Below, one piece after another: positions 25,057-33,910 of a stretch of 64,000 nt of DNA (the stretch's first letter is position 1; each line of letters opens with the position of its first letter). A program made the position numbers and the translations under genes. This stretch comes from Bacteroidales bacterium UBA4772 (GTDB lineage Bacteria > Bacteroidota > Bacteroidia > Bacteroidales > VadinHA17): the NCBI GenBank assembly GCA_002403305.1, contig DHHM01000023.1, forward strand, positions 186,001-250,000. The letters run 5' to 3'. The notes below the pieces were generated by a model. That model saw nothing but the letters and a program-made list of their open reading frames with translations. It was not told the origin of the DNA and did not search any database.

Positions 25057-26205
25057 TCAGAGTGCTGTTTTTATGGAATTGTTCTTGCTTGAGGCTACCA
25101 CAGCCTCAAGGAATTTCATTCCCCTGACACCCTCATAAATGCCCGGGTAGTCAGCCAGGGGATCCCTCTTCCTGCCTTCACTAAGAGCAATGATATGCCG
25201 GGCAAAATTCCTGTAGAGATTGGCAAATGCCTCGATGAATCCCTCGGGGTGGCCGGCAGGAATACGTGAATGCATGGGAGCTGCCACACCTGTTTCGGTA
25301 AAGGCGGTGCCAGTTCGGTATAGCTGGACAGGCCTGTCAGGCCAGAGCACCGTCAGTGAGTTGGGCTCCATCTGTCTCCATGAGATACTGCCCTTATCAC
25401 CGTAGATTCTGAGCGAGAGGTTATTTTCCTCACCAATTGCTACCTGGCTGGCCAGCAGGGTGCCCCGGGCGCCGTTTTCAAAGTGCAGTAGCACATTGCC
25501 GTCATCATCGAGCAGCCGGCCCGGCACCACTGAAGCAAGATCGGCGGATAGCTCTGTCACCTCCTGTCCTGAAACGTACTCCGCAAGATTGAAGGCATGA
25601 GTACCGATATCTGCCATGGCGCCCGCTATACCGGCCTTCGCGGGGTCTGATCTCCATTCAGCCTGCCTGTTGCCGGTGGTCTCAACGGGAGATGAGAGCC
25701 ATCCCTGGAAATATTCGACGGCGATCTTCCTTACGGTGCCTGTTTCTCCCCCCAGAACCATCTCGCGGGCCCTTTTAACCATAGGATACCCGGTGTAATT
25801 ATGGGTGAGACAGAAGAGCCTTCCGGTACGCGTAACGGTCTCCTGCAGGTCAGCAGCTTCAGCAACGCTCATGCAGAGAGGTTTGTCGCACACAACGTGA
25901 AAACCTGCCTCCAGGGCCATCTTTGCCGGGCCGTAGTGAAGGTAGTTGGGAGTCACAACCGAAATAAAATGTGGTCTTATATCTTCGGGCAGGGAACTCT
26001 CACGGCCTATCATCTCCTGCCATGAGTCATAGATGCGTTTGTTGTCAAGCCCCTCTCTTTCTCCCGTGACAGCAGAGACAGCCGGGTCGCTGCTGAAGGC
26101 ACCGCACACCAGTCCGGTCATGCCGTCGAGACGGGCTGCCATGCGGTGCACAGGCCCTATCAGCGAACCTTCTCCGCCGCCTATCATACCCATTCTAAGC
26201 TTCAT
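25057..26205 (-). CDS. Gfo/Idh/MocA family sugar oxidoreductase, cytoplasmic
   Basis: 382 residues, no signal peptide. Rossmann loop GMIGGGEGSLIG, then VVTPNYLHYGPAKMALEAG and CDKPL, equivalent to the EKP motif, with a C-terminal DIGTHAFNLAEYVSG catalytic segment. It would oxidise a sugar hydroxyl with NAD(P). Its ATG overlaps the stop of the upstream membrane gene by 4 bp (ATGA at 26205-26202), so the two are translationally coupled. It ends 1 bp from the convergent TIM-barrel gene. Confidence 0.88.
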   Translation of the reverse strand: MKLRMGMIGGGEGSLIGPVHRMAARLDGMTGLVCGAFSSDPAVSAVTGEREGLDNKRIYDSWQEMIGRESSLPEDIRPHFISVVTPNYLHYGPAKMALEAGFHVVCDKPLCMSVAEAADLQETVTRTGRLFCLTHNYTGYPMVKRAREMVLGGETGTVRKIAVEYFQGWLSSPVETTGNRQAEWRSDPAKAGIAGAMADIGTHAFNLAEYVSGQEVTELSADLASVVPGRLLDDDGNVLLHFENGARGTLLASQVAIGEENNLSLRIYGDKGSISWRQMEPNSLTVLWPDRPVQLYRTGTAFTETGVAAPMHSRIPAGHPEGFIEAFANLYRNFARHIIALSEGRKRDPLADYPGIYEGVRGMKFLEAVVASSKNNSIKTAL

Positions 26206-26690
26206 AACCGGTTATTTTCTTCATTAGAATTGATGCCCGTTGTCGGAATACCGTTCAGATTGCAGAACTCCTCTACCGCCTCCATGAGTTTAAAGGAGTT
26301 GTCACGGTAATACGTGCCAAGGCGGAGGGCAATTACTCTCCCTGCACTGAGAAAGAAAGAAATCTTAAGCTGGCTGAACCCGGTCTTTTCGAGATCTGAG
26401 GCCCTGATAATCATGGCAGGAGAATAGAATTTATCTTTCAGGACTATTTCACTTTCTGATATTACGACATAGCGGTCAGTCAGGCCGGTTACCTTCAGTA
26501 TAAGCCATACGCCGAACAGAAAGAGGAATGCAACAGCAATCCAGGTGCTCCGGGTCGATTGGCCTGATCTGTGCATCATCAGGGCGAGAGTAATTGCTAC
26601 AGCGATACAGATGATCCCGAATAGTGATTTCAGTATCCTGTTAACACTGTTATTCTCACTGAGATCAAGATTGAACCTCCGGGTTTCCAT
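26202..26690 (-). CDS. Membrane protein with two helices, unknown
   Basis: 162 residues. Two adjacent transmembrane segments at about 21-40 (LFGIICIAVAITLALMM) and 49-68 (WIAVAFLFLFGVWLILKV), then a soluble part with a PH-like beta pattern (YVVISESEIVLKDKF, ISFFLSAGRVIALRLG). No catalytic motif. Coupled by a 4-bp overlap to the oxidoreductase at 25057-26205. The layout resembles bacterial PH-domain membrane proteins, but this is only a structural guess. Confidence 0.65.
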   Translation of the reverse strand: METRRFNLDLSENNSVNRILKSLFGIICIAVAITLALMMHRSGQSTRSTWIAVAFLFLFGVWLILKVTGLTDRYVVISESEIVLKDKFYSPAMIIRASDLEKTGFSQLKISFFLSAGRVIALRLGTYYRDNSFKLMEAVEEFCNLNGIPTTGINSNEENNRL

Positions 26691-26745
26691 GGGAAATTTT
26701 CCTGCAAATTAGCGATTTTTGATTACAAGAATTGAAGCTGCCCAA

Positions 26746-26852
26746 AGATTGCTGCAATCTGCCGCCGAAACCGATAACCTGATCCTTATATGCCCGAATT
26801 CCTATGTTTGACAGCACCCTCTCTTATTCTGACCTTGCTGATCAGGGTTATC
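26746..26852. other. Inverted repeats in the spacer before the Tat-exported oxidoreductase
   Basis: The 260-bp spacer (26691-26950) holds a short palindrome AGATTGC-T-GCAATCT (26746-26760) and a long imperfect pair: GATAACCTGATC (26773-26784) against GATCAGGGTTATC (26840-26852), complementary except for one bulged base. These could be operator sites between divergent genes; no coding signal is visible here. Confidence 0.4.
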
Positions 26853-26950
26853 ACATTAATGTCAGGAATTACCTTGTAACAGCCGTTATTATTCTCCGGA
26901 TTTTTTCTATTTTTATTCCTTGATATCAGAAAAACTTAACCTGACATATT

Positions 26951-28450
26951 ATGAAAGAGGAGACAAAAAAGTTTACAAGACGTTCATTTGTAGGCACTAC
27001 AGGTGCTGCAATTGCCGGTCTGACCATCATTCCCGGCAATGTTGTCAGCGGCCTCGGCCATCGTGCCCCGAGTGATAAGCTTAACATTGCGGGAATAGGT
27101 GTCGGCGGTGTTGGCGCCACAAATCTGAGGAACGTTGCGGGAACGGAAAATATCGTCGCGCTCTGTGACGTTGACTGGGGCTACTCAAAGAGAGTTTTTG
27201 ACGCTTATCCTGCAGCAAAAAGATACTGGGATTACAGGAAGATGTACGATGAGATGGGTGATTCCATTGATGCAGTGATCATTGCTACGGCAGACCACAC
27301 TCATGCCCTGACTGCAGCACATGCAATGACCATGGGCAAGCATGTCTACCTGCAAAAGCCTCTTACCCACAGTGTCTACGAGTCAAGGCTGCTGACCAGG
27401 CTGGCAGCGAAGCACAGGGTGGCCACATCGATGGGTAACCAGGGCTCTTCTGCCATCGGGGTGGATCTTGTCCAGGAGTGGATACAGAACAGGGAGATAG
27501 GTGAGGTGACAAAGGTGGAAGCCTTCACCGACAGGCCGATATGGCCGCAGGGACTGAACACGCCGACAAAGGTCGACAAGGTTCCAAAGAGCCTTGACTG
27601 GGATCTCTTCCTGGGCCCTGCCCCTGTAAGGCCGTTCAACGAGATCTATCATCCGTGGAACTGGAGAGGATGGTGGGATTTCGGTACGGGCGCCCTTGGT
27701 GATATGGCATGCCATATCCTTCATCCTGTTTTCAAATCCCTCAAGCTTACTTATCCGACACGGGTGCAGGCCAGCTCAACATTGCTGCTCACCGACTGTG
27801 CTCCCAATGCGCAGATGGTGAAACTGGTTTATCCGGCGAGAACGTCACCGTCGCATTACAAGATTGATCTTCCCGAGGTGGAGGTGACCTGGTTTGACGG
27901 CGGACTGCAGCCCATGAAGCCGGAAGGCTGGCCGGCAGGCAGGGATATGAATGACCAGGGAGGAGGCGTTATCTTCCATGGCACCAAGGATAAACTGATA
28001 TGCGGCTGTTATGGCATCAACCCATGGTTGCTGTCGGGACGTATACCAAATGCCCCGCAGACCGAAAGACGTGTTGAGAATGCCACCCGCGGCGGACATG
28101 AGATGGACTGGGTGCGCGCATGCAAGGAGAGCGCTGAAAGCAGGGTGCCTACCAAATCTGACTTCTCAGAGGCCGGACCATTCAATGAGATGGTGGTGAT
28201 GGGCGTGCTGGCCGTCAGGCTGCAGGGACTCAACAAGGAGCTGGAATGGGACGGTGAAAAGATGGAGTTCACCAATATCACCGACAGTGACTCTATGAAG
28301 ATTTGCATCGAGGATCATTTCAGCATCACAGACGGTCACCCGACCTTCGACAAGAAGTGGACTGAACCCATAAATGCAAAGCAGTTCGCAAAAGAGATGG
28401 TCAGGCATAATTACCGGGAAGGATGGCAGCTTCCCGAGATGCCTGTATAA
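26951..28450 (+). CDS. Tat-exported Gfo/Idh/MocA family oxidoreductase
   Basis: 499 residues. The twin-arginine signal FTRRSFVGTTGAAIAGL is followed by the dinucleotide fold AGIGVGGVGATNLRNV, ALCDVDWGYS, AVIIATADHTHALTAAHAM and LQKPLTHSVYE (the EKP equivalent). The C-terminal domain has GTGALGDMACHILHPVF, with a catalytic-type His. This long exported subtype fits oxidation of sugars at C3 in the periplasm with a tightly bound cofactor. The 3-keto-disaccharide hydrolase gene follows 38 bp downstream, which supports a shared pathway. Confidence 0.9.
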   Translation: MKEETKKFTRRSFVGTTGAAIAGLTIIPGNVVSGLGHRAPSDKLNIAGIGVGGVGATNLRNVAGTENIVALCDVDWGYSKRVFDAYPAAKRYWDYRKMYDEMGDSIDAVIIATADHTHALTAAHAMTMGKHVYLQKPLTHSVYESRLLTRLAAKHRVATSMGNQGSSAIGVDLVQEWIQNREIGEVTKVEAFTDRPIWPQGLNTPTKVDKVPKSLDWDLFLGPAPVRPFNEIYHPWNWRGWWDFGTGALGDMACHILHPVFKSLKLTYPTRVQASSTLLLTDCAPNAQMVKLVYPARTSPSHYKIDLPEVEVTWFDGGLQPMKPEGWPAGRDMNDQGGGVIFHGTKDKLICGCYGINPWLLSGRIPNAPQTERRVENATRGGHEMDWVRACKESAESRVPTKSDFSEAGPFNEMVVMGVLAVRLQGLNKELEWDGEKMEFTNITDSDSMKICIEDHFSITDGHPTFDKKWTEPINAKQFAKEMVRHNYREGWQLPEMPV

Positions 28451-28488
28451 TTGATATTAAGTAACTAACCAAATAAAATCTGACGAAT

Positions 28489-29232
28489 ATGAAAGTATTG
28501 AAGTTAATGTTTGTATTTGCCGTGGCAGTTGCGTTTGTCTCCTGCGGACCGGGAAAATCTAAGAAGGAGGTTGAACAGAAATCGACCGATGCCGAAGTGT
28601 GGACCTTCCTCTTTGACGGCACCACCACTCAGGGATGGCGCAACTATAACAGGGAGACATTCCCCGAGCAGGGATGGGAGATCGTTGACGGAACACTGCA
28701 TTGCATAGGCTCCGGCAAGGGCGAAGCCGGCGGTGGTGGTGACATCATCTATGACAGGAAGTTTTCAAATTTCCACCTTAAGCTGGAATGGAAGATATCC
28801 GAAGGCGGCAACAGCGGCATATTTTATCTTGGACAGGAGAATCCGGAGCTGGATGCCATCTGGAAAACCGCTCTTGAGATGCAGGTACTTGATAATGAGC
28901 GCCATCCGGATGCAGAAGCAGGCAAGGACGGCAACCGGCAGGCCGGGTCACTCTATGACCTGATACCTGCAGTGCCGCAGAATGCAAAGCCTGCAGGGGA
29001 GTGGAACACCGCGGAGATAAAGGTGTACAAGGGTTCAGTATGGCATATTCAGAACGGTGAGACTGTTCTTGAGTATCACCTGTGGACACCCGAGTGGAAG
29101 GAGATGGTTGCCGGAAGCAAATTCCCCGCACTAAATCCTGACTTTGCCGACGTGGCAACCGAAGGTTACATAGGCCTGCAGGACCACGGTGATGATGTCT
29201 GGTTCAGAAATATACAGATCAGGGAGCTTTGA
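28489..29232 (+). CDS. 3-keto-disaccharide hydrolase (DUF1080) lipoprotein
   Basis: 247 residues. Lipoprotein signal with lipobox AFVSC (C19), so it is membrane-anchored in the periplasm or at the surface. The rest is a concanavalin-like beta-jellyroll of the DUF1080 (PF06439) family: FLFDGTTTQGWRNY, WEIVDGTLHC, LEWKISEGGNSGIFYLG, AGSLYDLIPAV and EGYIGLQDHGDDVWFRNI. Members hydrolyse or eliminate glycosidic bonds of 3-keto-glycosides. It lies directly after a Tat-exported oxidoreductase that could create the 3-keto group. A terminator follows. Confidence 0.88.
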   Translation: MKVLKLMFVFAVAVAFVSCGPGKSKKEVEQKSTDAEVWTFLFDGTTTQGWRNYNRETFPEQGWEIVDGTLHCIGSGKGEAGGGGDIIYDRKFSNFHLKLEWKISEGGNSGIFYLGQENPELDAIWKTALEMQVLDNERHPDAEAGKDGNRQAGSLYDLIPAVPQNAKPAGEWNTAEIKVYKGSVWHIQNGETVLEYHLWTPEWKEMVAGSKFPALNPDFADVATEGYIGLQDHGDDVWFRNIQIREL

Positions 29233-29259
29233 CCAAAACTGCTGACCAGGAGATAAAGG

Positions 29260-29286
29260 GCGCCGGCTGATTCCGGCGCTTTTTTT
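29260..29286 (+). terminator. Intrinsic terminator after DUF1080 gene
   Basis: GCGCCGG and CCGGCGC form a 7-bp GC stem with loop CTGATT, followed by seven T residues. Confidence 0.9.
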
Positions 29287-29398
29287 ACCCGGGGATTTAT
29301 AAAACCAATGATGGCCGGTTAACCGGTCCGGCACCGTTCTTCTTCCTTGAATGCTTGATAAGAAGCTTCTTGATTTCTGAAGGCGGGTCCTGTTTTAT

Positions 29399-29983
29399 CT
29401 ATTGTGGTGGGTTACCCATAAGGCCGATATCTTCGGCCACCTCTCGCATACCCATTATGGTGTCAGTGATAAGGTCACTGAGTTCTACGCCCAGTATCGC
29501 CGCCCCCTTTTCTATAACGGTACGGTCAACGCCGGCTGCAAACCGCTTGTCAGTCCATTTTTTCCGTACTGAACGGGTTTCCATGTCCAGTACGCTTTTA
29601 GAAGGCCTGACCAGGGCGCTGGTGGCAACGAGGCCGGTGAGCTCATCAACGGCAAAAAGTGTCTTTTCCAGCAGGCTCTGAGGCTCTGTATCGGAGCAGA
29701 TGCCGTAGCCGTGGCTTATTACTGCTCTGATGTACTCCTCCGGCCAGCCCTCTTCACGAAGTATCTTTTCGGTCATCGTACAGTGCTGGTCGGGATACAT
29801 CTCGTAATCGAGGTCATGGATCAGTCCTATCACACCCCACATCTCCTCATCCTCGCCATGTTTGCGGGCCATGTATCGCATGACACCCTCAACGGACAGA
29901 GCATGTTTGAAGAGGCTGTCAGACTTGTTGTATTTTTTGAAGAGCGCGAGGGCTTCTTCACGGGATGGTCTGTCTGATTTCAT
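29399..29983 (-). CDS. HD-domain hydrolase
   Basis: 194 residues, cytoplasmic. The HD metal motif is H56-D57 in GVIGLIHDLDYEMYP, preceded by SLFKHALSVEGVMRYMA (first His) and followed by AVISHGYG (third His) and AVDELTGLV with an Asp. This is the arrangement of HD phosphohydrolases acting on nucleotides or similar phosphoesters. The exact substrate is not clear. It is single, between the DUF1080 terminator (convergent) and the C25 protease, with which it shares orientation. Confidence 0.85.
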   Translation of the reverse strand: MKSDRPSREEALALFKKYNKSDSLFKHALSVEGVMRYMARKHGEDEEMWGVIGLIHDLDYEMYPDQHCTMTEKILREEGWPEEYIRAVISHGYGICSDTEPQSLLEKTLFAVDELTGLVATSALVRPSKSVLDMETRSVRKKWTDKRFAAGVDRTVIEKGAAILGVELSDLITDTIMGMREVAEDIGLMGNPPQ

Positions 29984-30044
29984 GGATTATTATTGTAATT
30001 AACGGGTAAGCAATACCTCAACCCCCGATGCATCGGGGCAGGCT

Positions 30045-33000
30045 TTACGGGGGCATAACCTTAACCACCTTTAGCATGCTGCTCCTGCCGCCTGCGACCA
30101 TTCTCAGGGTGTAAACTCCCGGTGCCAGGTGGTGGCAGTTGAACAGTATCCGGTTCCTGCCTGAAGTAAGCTCATAAGTGGATCTCAGCACAATCCTTCC
30201 CGTTGCGTCGATTATCTCCATCGAGGCAGGCTCAAATCCCTGGAAATAAATCTCAAGGACAAAGTTCTCGCTGAAGGGGTTGGGGAGTATCCTGACACTC
30301 TCTGCCGGCAGCTCCGGGCCTGTACCTGACTTCACATAAGAGACTCGGGCTGTGTCATTGCCGGCATACCCGTCTTCGGGAAGGCGGCTTATGATCTCTA
30401 TCAGGTAACTGACTTCCGGGAGGAAGCTGGTTTTCGTTGCAAAGGAGACGTCAACGGTGTCCCCCGGGTCAATCTTCACGAAGAATGTCTCAATGACAGG
30501 ATCTCCGGAGTTGATCCTGTAGGCGAGTGGAAAGCTGGTCAGGGCAGTAAGCCCCAAATTGATGATCCGGCCTGAAATGATGATGTTTCCAAGGTCAGCC
30601 AGGGCATCAGGGGGATATACAGTATCTATATTAAGGTCAGCTTCCAGGAAAGAAATGTCAGGGAATGTTATCTGGTCCAGCCATGCGGCATCCATACCTC
30701 CGGAGAGAGAGACATCCTTGCTGTAGATCCATTCAAGGTAGTGCACTCCGGGAGAGAGAATAAAGCTATGCAGTTTCCAGGGGGTGTCGCCCGACAATGA
30801 CAGGCTGTTTGCACTGTCAATTCTGAAAATAAGCTGGTCATAGATCGGTTCTGAGGAGATACGTGACCAGAATGAGAGAGTATCTCTGACGGGATTGTTG
30901 ACCTGTATTGCGAGCACCGAACTGTTCTTGTCAGCTATGGCGCCCGTTCTTGCAGAGAGGATATTCTCATACGCATCCGAAGAGGTGATGGTCCATTGAT
31001 TTGTCTCCTGCCGGATCCAGGGGAAGACATCAAACCTGTCAAACTCCCATGTCTCCCTGGTCTTTCCCGTACTCAGGCTCCAGGTGCCACGGGCTTCGTA
31101 CTTGCCGCTGACAAAGCTTACATCATAGGGAATGACAGTACCCGGATTCGCATAATCAGATATTGTTGTCTCAAAGATAATCTCACTGTTCTTGCCCGGC
31201 AGGACGATTCCCGTTTCTTTGACACCTTCCTGAAGATTGAGAAGTGAATTAAACGGCGTGAGGGTTACAGTACCGCTGGCAGATGATGAACCTTTATTCC
31301 TGACTGTAACCCTGAGGTTTATTGTCTCACCGGGATCAGGCAGGAAGTTTGAATTTCCGGTGGACGAATCGTCATGGACAGCGGAGACGATTTCCAGCTG
31401 GGGAGCACGAAGAGTCATGTCTATCCCGAAACTGTAGTGATTGCCGTTATCGGTAAGGCTGAGCATCAGTGATGCCAGTTCACCATCCTCCACCTCATCG
31501 GAGACGGTGAAGACAAAACTACCGTCGATGGTATATGAAGATCCCGGATTTACAACACCGATATATTCCGTTCCGGACCCGATGGTAATCATGCCGGAGG
31601 TAACCGACAGTGCTGCAGTAAGGTTTGATGTCGGGCTCTTGCCAAGGTTGCTGATGGTCACCCTGAGGTCAATTGTCTCACCATAATCTGGAAATCCGTC
31701 AGTGGTGCCTCCGGAATCAGCGAATTCTATTTCACCTGCCACCAGGTATGGGCCCATGACATCTCCAAAATAGAGAGTCTTCATTAAAGGTATCATGTTC
31801 TGGCCGGTTATTACCAGCAGGCAGGAGTCCTTAACTCCCGGAGGCAGGGAGAGGCTGATATTACCGGATGGGCTCACGAACCTGGCATCCCAGAGTGTGT
31901 CGAAATCAGATATTGCTGCGTAGGCGAACGGTCTGGCAAAGAAGTTCAGTGACTCCAGCTCCTGTGGCAGCCTGTCGGGCAGTTCAATATCAAAGGTGTC
32001 CGGCCTTCCGATAACCGGTGACAGTGTCGGATCTCCCAGCAAAATGTATGTTTCCCAGTAATATCTCTTTCTCGGGCTTGTGCTTGCAGAGACGGACATG
32101 TTGCCCGAAAAGTTAATCTGTCCCATGGTGTGATACCATTCTCCCGGGGGCTCGGCGTGGGTATGAAAGAGCCTGTCGAATGCACCGGCACCCGTATTCT
32201 CATACGTCACATCCAGCCCGGGGGTACCTGGCCCCACAGCCCAGAAGAAGTCGTCCGTCCAGTAAGAGTCATTGGTACAACCGATATAACCGATGGCACC
32301 CTTATTCGGGGCAGTAACGACAGATGATCCGAAATTGGGTGTAACATTTATCTGTGCCGTCCGGCACGCATTGGCAATAATAAGGGGGTACTCATTGATG
32401 TTGGCGAGCCCACTGATGGTGGAGACCTTGAAAACAGGGTCACTGAAGCCGGAAGCTTCTCCGTGTCCGGTATAGTTCAGAAGCCCCAGGCCGCTGTTAA
32501 AAACCAGCTTCAGGGAATCATCCTTCAGGGGTGCGTCGGGAAACAGCCATCTGACTGCATTGAGCGAGGTGTTGGGCTCCAGGTAATTATTATAGATATA
32601 CTGCACCTGACCGTTCATGTATGTCTCATAGATGCCCGGGGCGTTGCCTGCGGTGACAAGAGCTCCGGCCCAGAAGTTGTTTGATGGGTCGTAGCTGAAG
32701 GTCTCATAATCAATGATCTTCTTTACCATCTCCTTCAGCTGGGTAGTGTCAGCAACGGGCAACCGTCCGATGAAGAGCTCAGGGATATAGTCTCCTTCGC
32801 CGTCAAACTCCCCGTAGTATAGGTCCGAGACATTGCCGGTACCCCGCGATGTGGGCACCAGGGAGGGATCGCCGACAATGAGAAGATACTGAACCGGGAT
32901 GCCCGAGTCGAGGGAGCTGAAATAAAATTCGGAGATTTTCTTTTTCAGGTCATAGTATACAGTGTCAGCAGGACCGGCCCCCTTGTAGAATACGGTTGTC

Positions 33001-33791
33001 TGTATTCCCTTTAGCATTTTCCATCTCACCAGCGGTGTCAGATGCTTCATGAAGAGAGAGTCGGTGACTATCACCATATTTACAGGCCTGTCGGTATATC
33101 CCGGTATATAAGCTGCAGATGCATAGCCTCCCTTGTCACCGCTAAGCAGTTCCTCCTCTCCTCCCTTTGTTGGCGATGGCTTGAGTGAGATATGCAGGTC
33201 CATGGCGGTGATCATGTCAACGTAGCCGCCTGACGGATTGTAGAAGGCAGGATAGACGGCGATGTTTACCAGTTTTTTTCCCCTGAAGATACCCTCATAT
33301 GTGACCGTCACCGTATCATGTTCAATAATGCCGTCTGTTTGGTATACCCTTTTATCTTTTACGGACACCTTCTCATCCTGCTTTTCATTTTTGGTCCGTG
33401 CGGGTTGGGCAGGGAAGATCTCGGCCCTGCCGGGTGTATGTTCTGAGAACCGGATTCTGCGCGACTGTACTTTACTTACTGTCACCTCGATGGTCATGTC
33501 CGCAGGCACCTCCATCAGGCGGCTGTAGACCGGCAGTTCCGGTTGTCCTGATACCGAAGTGTGATGATGACCGGGAAGAAAGAGTCTGAAATATTTACCT
33601 GAAGGGTCATTGATGCCGTGCAGGCGGTGGGCATCATTACGGTAGGGGATGAGAGGAGTAAAGCCCTTGCCTTTCACCATAGCGCCTGCAGATGCGGTTT
33701 GATGACCGGGGGGCTGGGCCAGTACAACAGGCTTACCGGCAAGCAGCAAGCCCGTTGTCACCATTAGTACGGCTCTGTAAAGTACCCTCAT
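30045..33791 (-). CDS. Peptidase family C25 (gingipain-like) protease with type IX secretion domain
   Basis: 1248 residues. Signal peptide (MRVLYRAVLMVTTGLLLAGK), a propeptide-like region to about 240, and the C25 caspase-like domain with catalytic His443 in LNYTGHGEASG and Cys476 in IIANACRTAQ, exactly 33 residues apart as in RgpB (His211/Cys244). The middle part has several immunoglobulin-like repeats (DPGETINLRVTVRNKG type). The last 80 residues, starting PNPFSENFVLEIYF and ending MVAGGRSSMLKVVKVMPP, form a type A T9SS sorting domain. It is probably a surface or secreted protease feeding peptide catabolism. Substrate specificity cannot be read. Divergent from the sensor phosphatase. Confidence 0.92.
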   Translation of the reverse strand: MRVLYRAVLMVTTGLLLAGKPVVLAQPPGHQTASAGAMVKGKGFTPLIPYRNDAHRLHGINDPSGKYFRLFLPGHHHTSVSGQPELPVYSRLMEVPADMTIEVTVSKVQSRRIRFSEHTPGRAEIFPAQPARTKNEKQDEKVSVKDKRVYQTDGIIEHDTVTVTYEGIFRGKKLVNIAVYPAFYNPSGGYVDMITAMDLHISLKPSPTKGGEEELLSGDKGGYASAAYIPGYTDRPVNMVIVTDSLFMKHLTPLVRWKMLKGIQTTVFYKGAGPADTVYYDLKKKISEFYFSSLDSGIPVQYLLIVGDPSLVPTSRGTGNVSDLYYGEFDGEGDYIPELFIGRLPVADTTQLKEMVKKIIDYETFSYDPSNNFWAGALVTAGNAPGIYETYMNGQVQYIYNNYLEPNTSLNAVRWLFPDAPLKDDSLKLVFNSGLGLLNYTGHGEASGFSDPVFKVSTISGLANINEYPLIIANACRTAQINVTPNFGSSVVTAPNKGAIGYIGCTNDSYWTDDFFWAVGPGTPGLDVTYENTGAGAFDRLFHTHAEPPGEWYHTMGQINFSGNMSVSASTSPRKRYYWETYILLGDPTLSPVIGRPDTFDIELPDRLPQELESLNFFARPFAYAAISDFDTLWDARFVSPSGNISLSLPPGVKDSCLLVITGQNMIPLMKTLYFGDVMGPYLVAGEIEFADSGGTTDGFPDYGETIDLRVTISNLGKSPTSNLTAALSVTSGMITIGSGTEYIGVVNPGSSYTIDGSFVFTVSDEVEDGELASLMLSLTDNGNHYSFGIDMTLRAPQLEIVSAVHDDSSTGNSNFLPDPGETINLRVTVRNKGSSSASGTVTLTPFNSLLNLQEGVKETGIVLPGKNSEIIFETTISDYANPGTVIPYDVSFVSGKYEARGTWSLSTGKTRETWEFDRFDVFPWIRQETNQWTITSSDAYENILSARTGAIADKNSSVLAIQVNNPVRDTLSFWSRISSEPIYDQLIFRIDSANSLSLSGDTPWKLHSFILSPGVHYLEWIYSKDVSLSGGMDAAWLDQITFPDISFLEADLNIDTVYPPDALADLGNIIISGRIINLGLTALTSFPLAYRINSGDPVIETFFVKIDPGDTVDVSFATKTSFLPEVSYLIEIISRLPEDGYAGNDTARVSYVKSGTGPELPAESVRILPNPFSENFVLEIYFQGFEPASMEIIDATGRIVLRSTYELTSGRNRILFNCHHLAPGVYTLRMVAGGRSSMLKVVKVMPP

Positions 33792-33910
33792 ACCTGAATA
33801 TTGAAGCCAAGATAATTAAAATTATCTCAAAATGAATGCCAATTTCAGCCGTCAGGAAACAAATTGAATTTGTATATTTAACAGGTATTTACAGGGTAAT
33901 TACCGAGGGG

